A DNA stretch of 64,000 nt, taken from assembly GCA_030686995.1 (NCBI GenBank), contig CM060691.1, positions 85,991,055-86,055,054 on the forward strand, in the 5' to 3' direction. A program made the position numbers and the translations under genes. Position 1 is the stretch's first letter. Every line of letters starts with the position of its first letter. The DNA comes from Artemisia argyi (lineage: Eukaryota; Streptophyta; Magnoliopsida; Asterales; Asteraceae). Of the stretch, positions 33,960 through 47,076 are shown piece after piece. Below the pieces are notes generated by a model that saw only the letters and a list, made by a program, of their open reading frames with translations, did no database searches and was not told where the DNA came from.

Positions 33960-35990
33960 ATCATCCTTTGAAAAGTACTGAAGTAGGGATAGTTGATAGT
34001 GGTTGTTCCAGAAGTATGTCAGGGAACAAGGACAAGATGCATGACTTTGTGCCTATAGAAGGAGGAGGCAGTGTAACTTTTGGTGGTGGAGATGGCAAAA
34101 TTACTGGGAAAGGAACTATTAAGACACCACTGTTAGATTTTGAGAATGTTTATTATGTGAAGGAACTTGAGCATTTTAATCTGTTCTCTGTATCACAAAT
34201 TTGTGACACTAAGAATAAGGTTTTCTTCTCTGAGGATGAATGTCTTGTGCTCTCCAAGGACTTCAAACTTCTAGAAGACACAACTGTTTTGCTGAGAGTT
34301 CCTAGAACCTTCAACTTGTACACATTCAATCTGAATGATATTAAGCCAGAAGGTGATCTGACATGTTTGGTGGCCAAAGCTTCCCAGGATGAATCTACCA
34401 AGTGGCACAGGAGAATGGCTCATGTAAACTACAAGACTATCAATAAGTTGTCTAAACTTGGTCTTGTTCAGGGCCTTCCTTCTAAAATCTTCACCAATGA
34501 ACACAATTGTATTGCTTGCAACAAGGGAAAGCAACACAGAGCCTCTTACAAAGCCATAAAAGCTGTGAGCACCATCTCAGAATCTCTTCAGTTGCTGCAC
34601 ATGGATCTCTTTGGTCCAACTCCTATCAGAAGTATTGATCATAAGTACTTCTGCATGGTTATCATAGATGATTATAGCAGGTTTTGCTGGGTATTTTTTC
34701 TAAAAACTAAAGATGAAACAACTCCTATTTTGAAAGAATTCATCACTTTAATTGAAAACCAGCTTAATAAAAAGGTTAAAGGCATTAGGTGTGACAATGG
34801 GGCAGAATTCAAAAATGTTGTTTTCATAGAATTCTGTAAGTCTAAGGGATTAGAAGGGACTATAGTACTCCAAGAACCCCACAACAAAATGGGGTTGCTG
34901 AAAGGAAAAATAGAACCTTAATTGAGGCAGCAAGATCCACGCTTGCAGACTCTAAATTACCCACTATGTTTTGGACTGAAGCAGTAAGTACTGCTTGCTA
35001 TGTCTTGAACAGGGTATCCATCACTAGACATCATGTCAAGACACCTTATGAACTTGTCACTGGGAAAGTTCCAGACATTCATTACCTTAAGCCTTTTGGT
35101 TGCAAAGTGACCATTTTGAATACTGCTGATACACTGGGTAAGTTTGATGGGAAAGCTGATGAGGGATACATTGTGGGTTATTCAGCTCATAGCAAGGCCT
35201 ATAGGGTTTATTATTTGAATGCCAAAAGGATAAAGGAAACCCTTAACCTAAGATTTCTTGAAGATCAGCCTAATACTCAGGGACAGGGCCATTCTTGGTA
35301 TTTTGACCTAGATTATTTGACTGATTATTTGGGGTACACTAGACATACTTCTAATCCTAATGCAGGTACCAAAGATCCAATTTCTAACCCTGCAGGTTCC
35401 ATGGATGATGACTCAGAGAGTGACTCTGAGCCAGCTAAACATACCATTGTTGTACCTTCTTTTCCACCTAACCATTTTGTAGGGAATCATTCTGCTGCTG
35501 AACAAGAAGATGAGTCACATTATGTAGAGGATCTTGCTAGACTTAAGAAGCAAGAACATGCTGCTACTCAGGAAGCTCAGAGACTCAGTGAAAAGGTTGC
35601 ACAAGAGACTGATGCCATCCTTCAACAATCAGCACAAGCAGTCAGTGGAAACAAGGATGCTGCTGACAGTTCTCCAGAAGGCACTCCTATTCCCACTGAT
35701 GAGCTCAAAGTTGCTGATACTCCTGCTGCACAATCTCCCATTTCTACTGAAGCTTCTATAGACTTTGAGAAGCCCTTTACAAGATTTCCAAGTCCTTCTG
35801 ATCTTGGCAATTATCAGCCCAAGCCTGGTCTGTTTCACTCAGCTTCTTATGATACTGATTTTGGGCCTACTGTCAACAACCTTGATGCCACAATTGATGC
35901 CAACCCTAAAGCAACAAAGAGGATTCATAATTCTCATCCCCTATCAGAGATTATTTGAGATCCTAAAGCACCTGTTAGAACTAGAAGCAC
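33959..35990 (+). pseudogene. pol: pol of element B, 5' part: protease and integrase (split by element D)
   Basis: Protease has the active site IVDSGCSRSMSGN. Integrase has the zinc motif WHRRMAHVNY ... HNCIACNKGKQH, core motifs HMDLFGPT, IIDDYSRF, RCDNGAEF, and after a frameshift near 34862 the PQQNGVAERKN glutamate. The region then reads through a C-terminal integrase domain (TPYELVTGKVPDIHYLKPFG, YIVGYSAHSKAYRVY) into an acidic Ser/Gln-rich linker with a coiled coil (ARLKKQEHAATQEAQRLSEK). TGA at 35956-35958 interrupts it. It stops at AGCAC, 35990, where element D entered, in the linker just before RT. Confidence 0.9.
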
Positions 35991-37144
35991 AGATTTTTTC
36001 TTTTTGTAGTATAATTATTTTTCCGAAGAAATACTCGTGAAAGTATGTTCCCCTGGTCGTTATGTCCCAACGAAGGTAAGACGGCGATTGAGTCGGCTTT
36101 GAGTCGCGTGATTGTGAAGTGAATAGAATTAAAAAGATGATTTGGTTGGTTTTTGATTACACTACTAAAAGGATTTAAAACGCAGTTAAAGTAAAAAGAA
36201 ACAATAAAACGACGCAAAGAAAACAAACAAATAAAACAAGCATTGGACAAAATAAGTAAAGAAAAACGAGATTTAAAACGCGAAAAGAAATTAAGACTGG
36301 AAATGAATTTAAAAACAATATGTTTGCAAAACGACGTGAATAAGTTCATCAAGTGTGGGTCAAGGATTGACGACGAATTATTTTCCTTAAACAAGACTAT
36401 TTTCTCACAACGTTGGTTTATTTTGAAAATAATCCTTTAAAAAGAAAATAATTACTAGATTTGTAATTTGATTATTCTCCGGCTTTTGCCCTTCAAATAA
36501 TAAAATCACAAGTCTAAATAATCATAACGATTATTAATCACAATCCTCTTTTATGTCCTCATTTAACTCACAAACTCGTGCCACTAAGCAAACACAAATA
36601 AACTACTCGAAACTCATATTAATAAAATAAAGTTACTTGATAAAATAAAATGACTCGATAAAAGAAACAAACTAGATAAGCCAAAATAAAATTCGGCAGA
36701 GTTTCGCCTTAGCATAAAGCATAAAAGACCTCACTCGATAAACGATGAGGCAATGATTATCTAACTCGATAATCTTAGCTAACTCGCCAAAAGAAATGAA
36801 ACTTGGTAAAATCAATACTCGATAAAAAAAGATAAAAAAAATAAAAAAAAAAATAAAAAAAATAAGTCAAACTCGAAAGTTACAAATCCTAACTCGAAAA
36901 ATTATAAAAAATAAGAAAATTGCAATTTGGTCCCTGGTTACAAAGTCCTAACTCGAAAGTTTTTTTTCAAAACTCAAACTCGGTATCTTTTTTTTTATTT
37001 TTTATTTTATTTTATTTTATTTTTTTTTTCAAACTCGATAGTTTTTTCTAAAAAAGCTAACTCGAAAGTTTTTATATTTTTGTTTTCAAACTCGATAGTT
37101 TATTTTTTAAATGTAACTAGATATATTTTATTTTAAACTCGAAA

Positions 37145-37193
<49 letters not shown>

Positions 37194-38049
37194 AACTCGG
37201 TAAAAAAAAATTTAAAAATCTAACTCGATAAAAACATAACGAAACACCATTTTGATCCAAAATAAAGCCTAAAACTAATGTTTTTCTACCAAATTTATTA
37301 CTAAACTAACTAGTTTAACCATAAACATTAAATCCCACCAATAAAAACAAGAATTTAACAACTAAAAATTAAACATTTTTAGAAAGATAAAGCTAGAGAG
37401 AGAAAGTAGCATAAAAAATGACTTCATAAAAATAAAACTACACTACTCCTACTACTATGAGGACCAACCCTCAACAACCTTAAGACTACCAACCTCTCAA
37501 ATGAGGCTTATGAGATCTATTTATAGGCTAGGGGCTAGGGCTTCTCTAATCTTTGAGTTTGTTGCATAATTAGCCCCTAGACTTTTACAAAACATGAGAA
37601 AACTACTTAAAACATATTAAAACGCTACAAATGCAACTAAATACTACACGTAACGATCTTGTAACTTGGAGGAGTTGAGTTGACTTTTCTTCCAAAGTTC
37701 TTCAAAGGACCAAAGTTGACAACTTGCTGAAACTTGGAGGGTCATTATTGTAAAGGTCTTCATATTTCAACTAAGAGTCTCTTTTGTTATTCTCTGAATC
37801 TCTAAGGATTACTTTTGTCATTTTGGGCTTTTCTTGGATAAATTTCTTCCTCTGCTTCGGCTTTTTACCTTTTTCCAATCTCGTGCTCGTTTTTGTCGGT
37901 TTTTGGCTTGTTTTTGTTCATTTTTCACATATCCGTACCTACACATACACAAATACAAAAACATACATTCTCTTTGCATATTTTGTTAGTATTTGGTGTA
38001 TTTGGTCTGTTTTAAAGCCTAAAAATGATGTGTGAATAAGCACTCATCA
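35991..38049 (-). repeat. 3' LTR of element D, 2059 bp
   Basis: Direct repeat of 51504-53505. The outer TGATTTT end has become AGATTTT. Inside are many AACTCGATA/AACTCGAAAG units separated by T or A runs (36600-37240), including a 41-base T run (37147-37187). A polypurine complement (CCCCCAGACTAAGG) follows at ~38053. ORFs here are low-complexity and not genes. Confidence 0.92.
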
Positions 38050-38242
38050 AAATCCCCCAGACTAAGGTATTGCCGTGTCCTCACGCAATGTCATCACCTC
38101 ACGCTTAAGAGATAAATAATTTCAAAACCTCTCTTTACTGACGTTGTAAAGTAGCAATGAAGTTCAAAAGAGATATTAAAATCATTTATTCTAAAAAATG
38201 CTCCGTTTTCCGATTTTCATGAATAATAACTACTACTACTAT
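38050..38242. other. Tail of element D between its 3' LTR and the insertion of E
   Basis: On the minus strand it reads GAGGACACGGCAATACCTTA then GTCTGGGGGATTT. The pattern of GAGGACA followed by a G-run recurs at ~48830-48790 and, less well, ~47690-47650, so the non-coding tail of D appears to hold several polypurine-like copies. Confidence 0.5.
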
Positions 38243-38663
38243 TGTTAGCATTAAAAAATATATATATTAAAGTGATGGTCATTCTCATATTGTAACTTTG
38301 TGTCGTTGGTTAAGACTAGTAATAGTTTAGTCATTGGGCCTTGGATTTGGCAAGCTAATATGTTATGTGCTATGTTTCATAAGCCTAGTTATCCAATCAT
38401 GTAACCAAGTCCAAGCCCAAGCCCATAGAAAGCCCATAGGGCATCTCATGTTAAGAACTATTTAAACACCTCAAAGGCTCATTTGAGGTGTGTGCTTGTG
38501 TGTGTATTTGTGTGTGTTTCTTAATAATATTCTCTCATATTTCATCTCTCTTTCTACATATACACAAATTACATATATATACATCAAGTCGCCATCTTTC
38601 CATCTTTCCTTCTTATTGTGCTTATATTGTGTGTGATAAAGTTGTGATATCTAAGGTCCTACA
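38243..38663 (+). repeat. 5' LTR of element E, 421 bp
   Basis: Bounded by TGTTAGC and CCTACA. TATATATATTA near 38265 and a CTATTTAAACACC box near 38458 are TATA-like; the second is a good promoter candidate. Confidence 0.95.
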
Positions 38664-38665
38664 AG

Positions 38666-38677
38666 TGGTATCAATCG
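38666..38677 (+). other. Primer-binding site of element E (divergent)
   Basis: TGGTATCAATCG lies two bases after the LTR. It matches the initiator Met tRNA complement for eight bases and then diverges, so priming may be weak or by another tRNA. Confidence 0.75.
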
Positions 38678-39943
38678 CCTAACAATGATTTAGGAGTGTT
38701 GGGTGTTTGTGTTTTTCGTCTTTTTTAAGCTTCCTACACGTTATTTTCATAAAAAATTCTTACTTTTCCTGTTTTTTTTGGTTTTTAACACTTTTTTGAC
38801 TACAAACTAGTGTTATAAACCCTATCTAACAAGAAAGTTTTAATCTTTTTGAAAATTTCTAGCTTAAAAAATCGATTTTGGTTTTTGTACTTTTTTCTAG
38901 AACACGTAAAAGTTTGATAAAAATCATCAAGTTTGGAACTTTCTTCAAGTTTTGGTGATTTTATGCATAGAAGTACAAGTATCTTGGAACACAAACTTGA
39001 TTTTGGAGTGCTTTGAGCTACACGATTTGGCTACCATTTTTCGAGAATCTCATACTTGTTATCATCATACGATTCCGTGGTTTACTCGGTGTTTTTCTTC
39101 CTTGTATAAGTTAGAAAAAACACTTCGACTTGGGATAACTTTCTAAATTGTATAATTTAGAAAAGTCTTGCACATTTTCGAAAAAGTGAAAACTTTCGAA
39201 AAATTTTGCATCACATTATCGAGAAATCCTTTGCTAAAAGTTTCGAGATTTCCGTTATTGATATTTTCGAATATTTTATTGCAATTCGAATCTCATGTGT
39301 TGCAATATTATCAAGTACTTTCGCACTCTTGCCATCCAGTATATTCTCGAATATTATATTGCCATCAAAAAGTCATCTGCCAACATTTTCGAAAAGTATT
39401 ATTTCGAAAATTAAAGTGCCATCTAATTTGGAATCTTGGCAAGTTTCGAAAACATTGGACCATTTTTTTTCGCAAAACTGACATTTTCGAAAACATTGGA
39501 CATTTTTTTTTTCGCAAACTTTATTTTCGAGAAAAACTTGGACCATTTTTTTGGCAAATCTCATATTTTTGAAAATTTTGGACAATTCTTTTTTCGCAAA
39601 CTTTATTTTCGAGAAAAAACTTGGACCATTTTTTTCGCAAATCTGATATCTTCGAAAAATTTGGACAATTCTTTTTTTCGAAAACTTTATTTTCGAGAAA
39701 AAACTTGGACAATTTTTTTCGCAAACTTGATTTTTTCGAAATCTTGGTCAAAGTTTCGCAAACTTGAAATTTTCGAGAACTTGGAACTTAGTCATATCTC
39801 GCGAACTTGGGAATTCTCCGACAAGAAGAAGTTATTGAAGTTAAAACTTTCACCGTCAAATCTTGCAACAACTTACTCCAAACTCAACTCCTATTTCGTT
39901 GAAAAGATCCAAGAATCAACTTTATCCATCTTAACTTCATCAA
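38678..39943 (+). other. Long leader of element E
   Basis: No gene. T-rich DNA dense in TTTTCGAA/TTTCGAGAAA units; frames through it read as Phe/Lys-rich low-complexity peptides on both strands. The second half forms the tandem array listed separately. Confidence 0.7.
39436..39780 (+). repeat. Imperfect tandem array in the leader of element E
   Basis: About nine units of 30-40 bp share TTTTCGAGAAAA, CTTGGACCATTTTTTTCGC, and AAACTT. Successive copies alternate between ACCATT and ACAATT forms, giving a higher-order unit of about 70 bp. TTCGAA in each unit is self-complementary. Confidence 0.75.
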
Positions 39944-42900
39944 ATGGCATCTCAGCAAGATATTCATGCAGCCGGTGCGGAAAACCGACCTCCAATGCTT
40001 GAAAAAGGTGGATATCTCCCATGGACAAGCCGCATGCTTCGTTACATCAAAACTAAGACTGATGGTAACCTAATGCTCAAATCCATTGAAAAAGGTCCAT
40101 TTCAGCCACGACAAGTTCAAATTGCCGGTAATCCAAACTCAACAAATCCTACTGAACCATACATGCGTTTACAAATAGAAGAAGATTACACAGATGAAGA
40201 CAAGACGCAGATCAAAGCTGATGATATGGCAATGCATCTAATCCAACTTGGATTACCTCGGGAGATCTTTGCTGCGGTCGACAGCTGTGAAACTGCTCAT
40301 GCAATGTGGGAACGTGTTAGAAGGATTTGTCATGGAACATAGATTGGACAACAAGACGTTGAGAACAAACTTCTTACTGAATGTGAGAACTTCACATCCA
40401 CTAAAGGTGAACAGATTGAGTCATACTACACAAGGTTTTGCACGTTGATGAATGAGTTAATCAGAAACAAGTTGACACCTCGAACAATTGCAACAAACAT
40501 CAAATTCGTCAATAACCTTCCAGAAGAATGGGGTCGTTATGTTACAATTGTTAATCAGACAAAGGACTTACATCAGGTGAATTATGATCAACTCTATGAC
40601 TTTCTGAAGCAAAACCAAGCTGAGGCTAATGAAGTTAGGAAAGAAAGATTGGCAAAGAATCATGATCCTCTCGCACTAATTGCTAATACACCAACACCAT
40701 TACAAGTGAACACTCAACAACCATCATCATCCATTCACAACTACATGCAACCATCATGCATTCAACAACCAACACCGGTCTACCAACAACAATTCTACCC
40801 ACAACAACAAGAAGTTATTCCACAACAGACATACCCACAATTCCAAAAACAAGAATTCACTGACAATGATGAAGCTGCTGCAGCATTGACTCAAGCGTTT
40901 GCTTTTCTGTCAAAGGCATTCCAAGGACGCTATTCTACACCAACAAACAACAACTAAAGGATTTCATCGAATACTCGCAACAGGCAGATCGCTCAGCCGA
41001 GTTTCAATATGGGCAACGGAGGCCAAATGGTTGGAGTTTATGGGAATCAGCAAGGATATGCTACGGGATTTAATACGGGCAATCAGAATATACAGAATGC
41101 AGGTCAGTATGCAGGGAATCAGTATGGTCAGAATGCAGGGAATCAGATGGGTCAGATTGTTGGAAATCAGAGGGGTCAGAATGTTGGTAATCAGGCAATG
41201 GGTAATCAGAATAGAAATGTTGCAGCTCCAGTAGTTGGGAATTTGGGAAATGTGAATCAGGGTAATCCGGTAAAGTGTTTCAACTGCCAGGGTGTAGGTC
41301 ATATGGCAAGGAACTGTCCTACTAAGCCAAACAAGAAAGATCTAGCGTACTTGTAGAAAGCAGTGATGTTGGCACAAAAGGCAGAGGCAGGGTTTCAGTT
41401 GAATGCAGAGGAGAATGACTTTATGGCTCTTATGGATGACATGGAAGATAGAGAAGATATTGATGCGAACTGCATATTCATGGCGAATCTTCAGGAAGCT
41501 AAGTATGACACGGATTCTGACACACTTCCTGTTTATGACACCAATGCACCATCTGAGGTATCTAATTTCAACACATGTCACAATAATGATATATTTGATA
41601 TGTCTCCTCATGAGGAACAGCATTTTGAGAAGCAAGCACCCACTTATGATACATTCCTGGACACGCCAAGTAGTAGCAATACTCCTTTAGCAACTCCAGA
41701 TGTGAATCATAATGGAGGCTTCGTTTCACAGCTTGCTGAGAATGATGAGGGAACACGTACTTTGTTTGAATCATTATTGAATAATTGTCGTATTGAAATT
41801 GAGAATGTACATAAGGTCAATAGCGATGTTAAGGCCGCGAATGTTAAATTGACCGCTGAGCTTGAGAGTTACAAATCCACCGTTAAAGCTTTTGAATTTC
41901 ATAACAAAAGATTGTCTGAATTAGAAACTGGTTATCAAAATTCCGTTTCAGAGAAACAACAATTGCAACTCAAGTTTGACACACTTGATGTTAATTCTTT
42001 CAAAAAGATAAAATCTTTAAACACGGAAATTTCTGATTTACAAAACCAACTTTCTAAACAAAAAACAGCTTATTCCAATCTTGAAAAAGAAATGGATGAG
42101 TTGAAAAAGGATTTTGCAAAGAAAGAAGACAAACTTTTGGAAGAAATCGTAGAGTCAGAACACATGATTGCTCATTTAGAAGAATTAGTGGTTAAGTCGG
42201 GTCAGTCGAGTCAAACAATGAAAATGATTTCAAATCAAATTAATCCGATTTACCATACGAAACATAAAATGGCTCTTGGTAACAACACCCCTTGTAATCT
42301 CAAGAAAGCTCAGTAAGAACAGAATGTTTTGTACAATGGTAATGTGATTTACACCAAACATGATCCTCCCGTCGTTCGGGATTCTATACTAACGATTGAA
42401 CATGTCGAAGAGAGCATTAATAAAATGAAACAAAAGGATTTGAAACCCATTGATTACAACAAATTGAACAAACTTTCGGGAATCACTTTTGTTCCACAAA
42501 CAGAACCGTCTGTGTTTTCCATTAAACGACCATTTGCGAAATTCTTGTGTAAAAAGAAAGTTGTTTCCAAATCTCTTTCAAAATTAGAACAAATGTCCTC
42601 TAACAACACTTTTAAAACAAGTGAGGCTAGAGACATTCTCGATGAAGTTAAAATGAGAATTCAAGAACTTCAAAACATTGTTAAATCTAAAACTTCCATC
42701 GATTTTAACAACTGGCATTCTAGTTTTCACATCGAACAGAAAAAGGTGTTTCAAAACGAAATTACTATTCCACTGAATAACATCAGCGCGAGTGTAAAAA
42801 ATTTTGAACAAGTTTTCTTAAAAGAAACGGCCGACTTTGTCAAGGACCACAAATCCCTGGTAACCGAAGCTAATGATATTCGTGAAAACATGATTGTTTT

Positions 42901-44217
42901 GGAAAACCTAAATGATTCTCTCTTCGAAGCTGTTATGACCACTGACATTATGTCCATCATTTTACAAACATATTCTGTTCAAGACGATGAACGACTAAGA
43001 GCTGAGACCTCCGAAATTGTTTCCAAATATGAAAATGCTCTTATAAAGCTTGAAAAAGAAAATGTGTCATGTTTTAAACAACTTGATCGAAAAAAGGAAG
43101 AATGCAAATATGACAAACTGTCGTATGAGCGTGCTTTCAAGAACATGAATGAGCAAAATGATCTTTTGAGGGCTCAGCTTGAAAGTCAAAAAAGGAAGGG
43201 TGAGGAAACTAAGTTTGCAAAACCATCAACTTCGGAGAAACCAAATGTTTCAAACACGGTTCAAAAACCAAAAATGTCAATTTCACGGTTTGCTCCAAAA
43301 GTCGATGCGAAAAAGGATTTGACAAAACCAGTCACTCCAACACCCTTGCCCCAGCAATGTGAAAATGATAAGATTGTTGAAAAACAAAATTTGTTTGTTG
43401 ACAGAAACAAAAATGTGATTTCACCTGGCTCTTCTAGGAATAGTACACCAAATGTGACCACAAAATCTGTTAATGAGTCTGTTGGTTCTAATGACATGGT
43501 CCTCAATCATCATCTAGAAGAAGCTAGAAAAAAGGCACAATATCGAAAAAACGGAATCTTAGGTGCAAAACCTAGTGTGATAAATTCTACAAGATTCCAA
43601 AGCACCGCTAGTAGTAGTAAACCATTACCTAGGAACTTTCAACAAAATACTAGGGATTGGCTTGCATCTAAGAGTAGTGACACAAAAGAGTATGCTAGGA
43701 ACGTAGAATGCAACACAAAGAATTCCAAATCAAGTGTCAAGACACAATCCACTAAGACACCAAATCGAAACAAACCCGTTGATAAGAAGAAGAGGTTAAG
43801 AAACCTAATAGGTGGATATCTAAAGAATGTAGTTTTTCCAAGACTGAGACTTCCGCTGCATCTGATAAGAAAACTACATCTAGATCTTACCTTAGGTGGA
43901 TTCCTACCGGGAAAGTTTTTAAAACACTTGGTCTTAGATGGATTCCCACAGGGAAGATTTTTGATAGTTACACCAAGACAAATAATAGTGATAATCTTCA
44001 GGATAAGGAAGTAGAAACCACAACAACCGTTGATAGTCAACACCCGCAGAGTGATGCTTCATGTACTTCTAACACTGTTATTTGTGAAACCTCTTCGTCT
44101 TTGGTTGCAGGTGCTTCAACTATCTCAGAACCCAGTTCTTCAGAGGGTTCAAATTCTGTAAATTCTATAAAATCATTCTTTCAATCTTCTATTTTTTATT
44201 TTCCTTTTCTTTTATAA
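39944..44217 (+). pseudogene. gag: Giant Gag polyprotein gene of element E, four stops and a late frameshift
   Basis: Start MASQQDIHAAGAENRPPMLE at 39944. Residues ~15-230 are the Copia Gag core (GGYLPWTSRMLRYI, AMHLIQLGLPREI, KFVNNLPEEWGRYV). A Gln/Pro-rich region follows, then Gly-Asn-Gln repeats (41010-41260), a knuckle CFNCQGVGHMARNC (41278-41319), an acidic segment (NAEENDFMALMDDMEDREDI) and a very long coiled coil (LQNQLSKQKTAYSNLEKEMD; FLKETADFVKDHKSL). One frame runs through in-frame stops at 40340, 40958, 41354 and 42314, each where a Gln codon is expected, and shifts near 43800 into a Ser-rich tail (WIPTGKIFDSYTKTNN). The family is common in Asteraceae Copia elements, where pol follows; here it does not. 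Confidence 0.85.
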
Positions 44218-47064
44218 AAACAAAAACAAAATACAAAAATAGAAAATTTTCAAAAATACAAAAACAATATAAAATCTAAAAATACAAAAATATTCTTCTC
44301 ACGACATGTCTCTTGTATAATCAATATTCTGTACGTTTCTAGAAATGTCATTCAACAATGATACGGACATGTACAGATGCTTGAGCGGGAGTTCCTTTAT
44401 ATGTTTTTCTAAAACATGTCGTTTCTCAAAAGTTTCTTCACGATGGCTTTCGTATACTTCAGTACGAAACCCGAACTCAAATGTTGGCTTCTGGACACAT
44501 CAGTTCAGGACCCGCGCTTCAAAGAAAGGAAAGTGCTTAATCAATACAAAGGTTTTAAATATTTTTTCGGGCACTTATCCTAAAATGAGAACCAAACTCT
44601 TATCTGGCTTGAGTTTTTTTTAGTAAAACTTTCAAAATCTTTAAGCTCAAGACCATGATTGTTTAACCAATGTTAAATTAGAGTTTCAAAAATTCTCTTA
44701 CATTCTGAGCACCATTTTTTCAAGATTTTTCAAAAAGATTTTCAAAATCTATCAAAATCGATGCTCATCATCAAAATGACTTGTGTACATCTTACAGTGC
44801 ACAACTCAAGTTTTCAAAGATAGGAAAGTGCTACGCAAAAATGATTTTCATCAAAAAAAGTGCACTTATCCTAAAAATGGACACTGTTGTACGCCTCAGT
44901 GCGACATTCCTATTCAAACAAAGAGAAGTTTTGTTTTTCATAAAACCTTGATGCAAAATTCAACAAATTTGAAACTTCTTTCTCTTTCAGAATTTTGCTT
45001 CAAGAAGACTCTTCCCTCTAAACTTTAAAAAGTTTAACATTTCTCAAAAACATATGCGAGTTTTGAGGGGGAGTATTTCATAAAAATAAAAATGTTCCGA
45101 TTTCATGCAAAATTAAATCTGTCTTTCTCTCCAAAAAGTTTTTTTAATCAGTTGATATCAAAAATATCACGATATGCTATTTTTGAGGGGGAGAAGACAT
45201 GATTAAAATGTGATCAAAGATGTTTAAAGATTGTGGCTGAATCTCAGAAGAGCTAGACTCAGAATGTACCGATGAATTGACGAAGCTTAAAATGTCAGTA
45301 ATCGAAAAGACTTGTCCTAGACGGGTAATAATTTCAAGCTAGTCTAACTAGTGATGTAAGCGTGTCTCGAATAGGACTTGTCTAAGTAGAATGTACCGTA
45401 TCGAGAGACTTTCTTTGGACTTAACCAGGACGGGTAATAATTTCAAGCTAGTCTAACTAGTGATGTAAGCGTGTCTCGAATCGGTCATGTTCACTGAAAG
45501 TGGATCAATTCAAAAGTGCAAACTCCTCTCGCATGTGCAAATTTCTTAAAAATTACATGAGCACATGTGAAGGGGGAGTCCTTCAAAAGAAATGCAAAAC
45601 TCTCAAAGTGGTAACAACAATGTGTTCTATTATCATAAACACTTTGAGAGATTTTTCACAAAAAGGTTTTTTGGCATGTGATCAATAATAGGATAGTCAT
45701 GGAGTTATAAGGTGGCTAAGGTTAGGAAAAACCGTCCTATGATCCGCCAGAGCCGGAGGGATCTACCCAAGGACAATTCCAGTAGATTAGAATTAGAAGT
45801 CCTTAGGTATGATTGAAAAAAGGAGAAAATGAGAAAGGAGAAAGAAGGGGTTGAAGAATTAAAAAGAAAAGTTATGAAAAAGGGTGAAAAGAAATAGCCC
45901 TCCATATGTTCAACCTTAGGGCAGACACCGGGTTCAACTCATATGCTACTGGTTGTTACTAAGGTGACACCGGTATTGAAGACAAAGACGTCATGGACCC
46001 AGTGACGCACTGCACTAAACCTTCTTAACCACTCAAGTTCTCTTAAAAGAGCTTGTTTCATTCTCACGGGGAACCGGTGTAATCTATCGACCTGTCTCTT
46101 AGAGATGGTTGATATTGAAGCAGGAGACCTCTCCCTAATCTCCGCATAGGAAACCAAATGTGCACTTATCGAGTCTAGAGCCCCGAGATTCATCAAAAGA
46201 TCTCATAGGAACACATGATATTTCTACACTGGTTGTTCAACATTAAGGACGCCAGATGTAAACTTTAGAGTCCTACGCAGATCTTAGCAATCCGCCAGAA
46301 CATTCATGAGAGGATTCACTTTTGTGATTCTCAATGATTGAATGGAAATTCCTGCCAGGGTCAACATCAAACAGCCTTGACAGCAGGTCACTTCGGTAAT
46401 TCTTTATGGGTTACGCTTAGTGTTCGCGGTGGTTTCAAACGGTCTACAGTCGTGGAGTGATCCCCAGCGACTCACCCAGTCATTGAGCTACTTAGTAGGT
46501 CTTGTAAGCTCTCTCAAGAGTATCTGACATGGGAACGACGTTGGTAAGGGTTAGAAGGAGTCTTCACACTATGCTGTTGACGATCTCTAATTCTTATCTG
46601 TAAGTACCGGTTGATTTATTGCTAACTGTTTATATGCAGGGACACTTCATCTCCATGGCGACAGATTCCACGTGCTCATACATACATCTGGAAGTTTGAG
46701 AAAGCTCCCTCAAAGATCTATACAACACAAAGTTCAAAGAAAGATTTTACGCCAAAAAGAAGAATCTACAAAGTATAAAGACTAAAGATCAAAGTGAAAG
46801 AAAGGGAACTACGTGCATATGAATATCAAAGTCCAAAGATGTATGAGCATGTTGGAATGGCAAACAACCACCACAGACGCAGAAGTGACGAAAGGCAGAT
46901 AACTCCACATCACAAAGGAACAAAGAACGATGAAAAATCAGTTATCAAAGATCACAAAGCATGAAGGAACAAAGACTAAAGACTATTCTACAACGACACA
47001 CAAAGTTAAAGACAAAGAACACGGAAGACCCACTCACGTGGAGCATCATTCGAATGACCACCCC
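44218..47064 (+). other. Non-coding tail of element E
   Basis: No RT or integrase remnant in any frame. It holds several extra polypurine motifs (GAGGGGGAG at ~45064, ~45184; AAGGGGGAG at ~45570), an exact 52-bp direct repeat (45321-45372 and 45430-45481), and A/T-rich DNA. Short ORFs in it (for example 45939-46196, minus) have no domain. Confidence 0.65.
45321..45481 (+). repeat. Exact 52-bp direct repeat in the tail of element E
   Basis: Copies at 45321-45372 and 45430-45481 start ACGGGTAATAATTTCAAGC and end GTGTCTCGAAT, spaced 109 bp apart. The inner CTAGTCTAACTAG is nearly self-complementary. The identity suggests recent duplication or constraint. Confidence 0.85.
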
Positions 47065-47076
47065 TTAGGGGGAGAT
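47065..47076 (+). promoter_or_regulatory. Polypurine tract of element E
   Basis: TTAGGGGGAGAT abuts the TG of the 3' LTR and primes plus-strand synthesis. Confidence 0.88.

Noticed and set aside
35981..36394. Minus ORF of 137 codons repeated at 51440-51865
   Set aside because: Looks conserved, but both copies are LTR sequence of element D, so the match is expected from duplication and no domain is present.
36927..37136. Phe-rich ORF of 69 codons
   Set aside because: Comes from T runs in the LTR of element D; low complexity only.
38488..38682. ORF inside the LTR of E, also at 47322
   Set aside because: Present in both LTRs, Cys/His/Ser low-complexity, no sign of a gene.
39168..40002. Overlapping Phe/Lys-rich ORFs on both strands in the E leader
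   Set aside because: Produced by the TTTTCGAA-type tandem array; all frames give repetitive peptides.
46000..46200. Minus ORF of 85 codons in the tail of E
   Set aside because: No motif, ordinary composition, and no equivalent in other elements.
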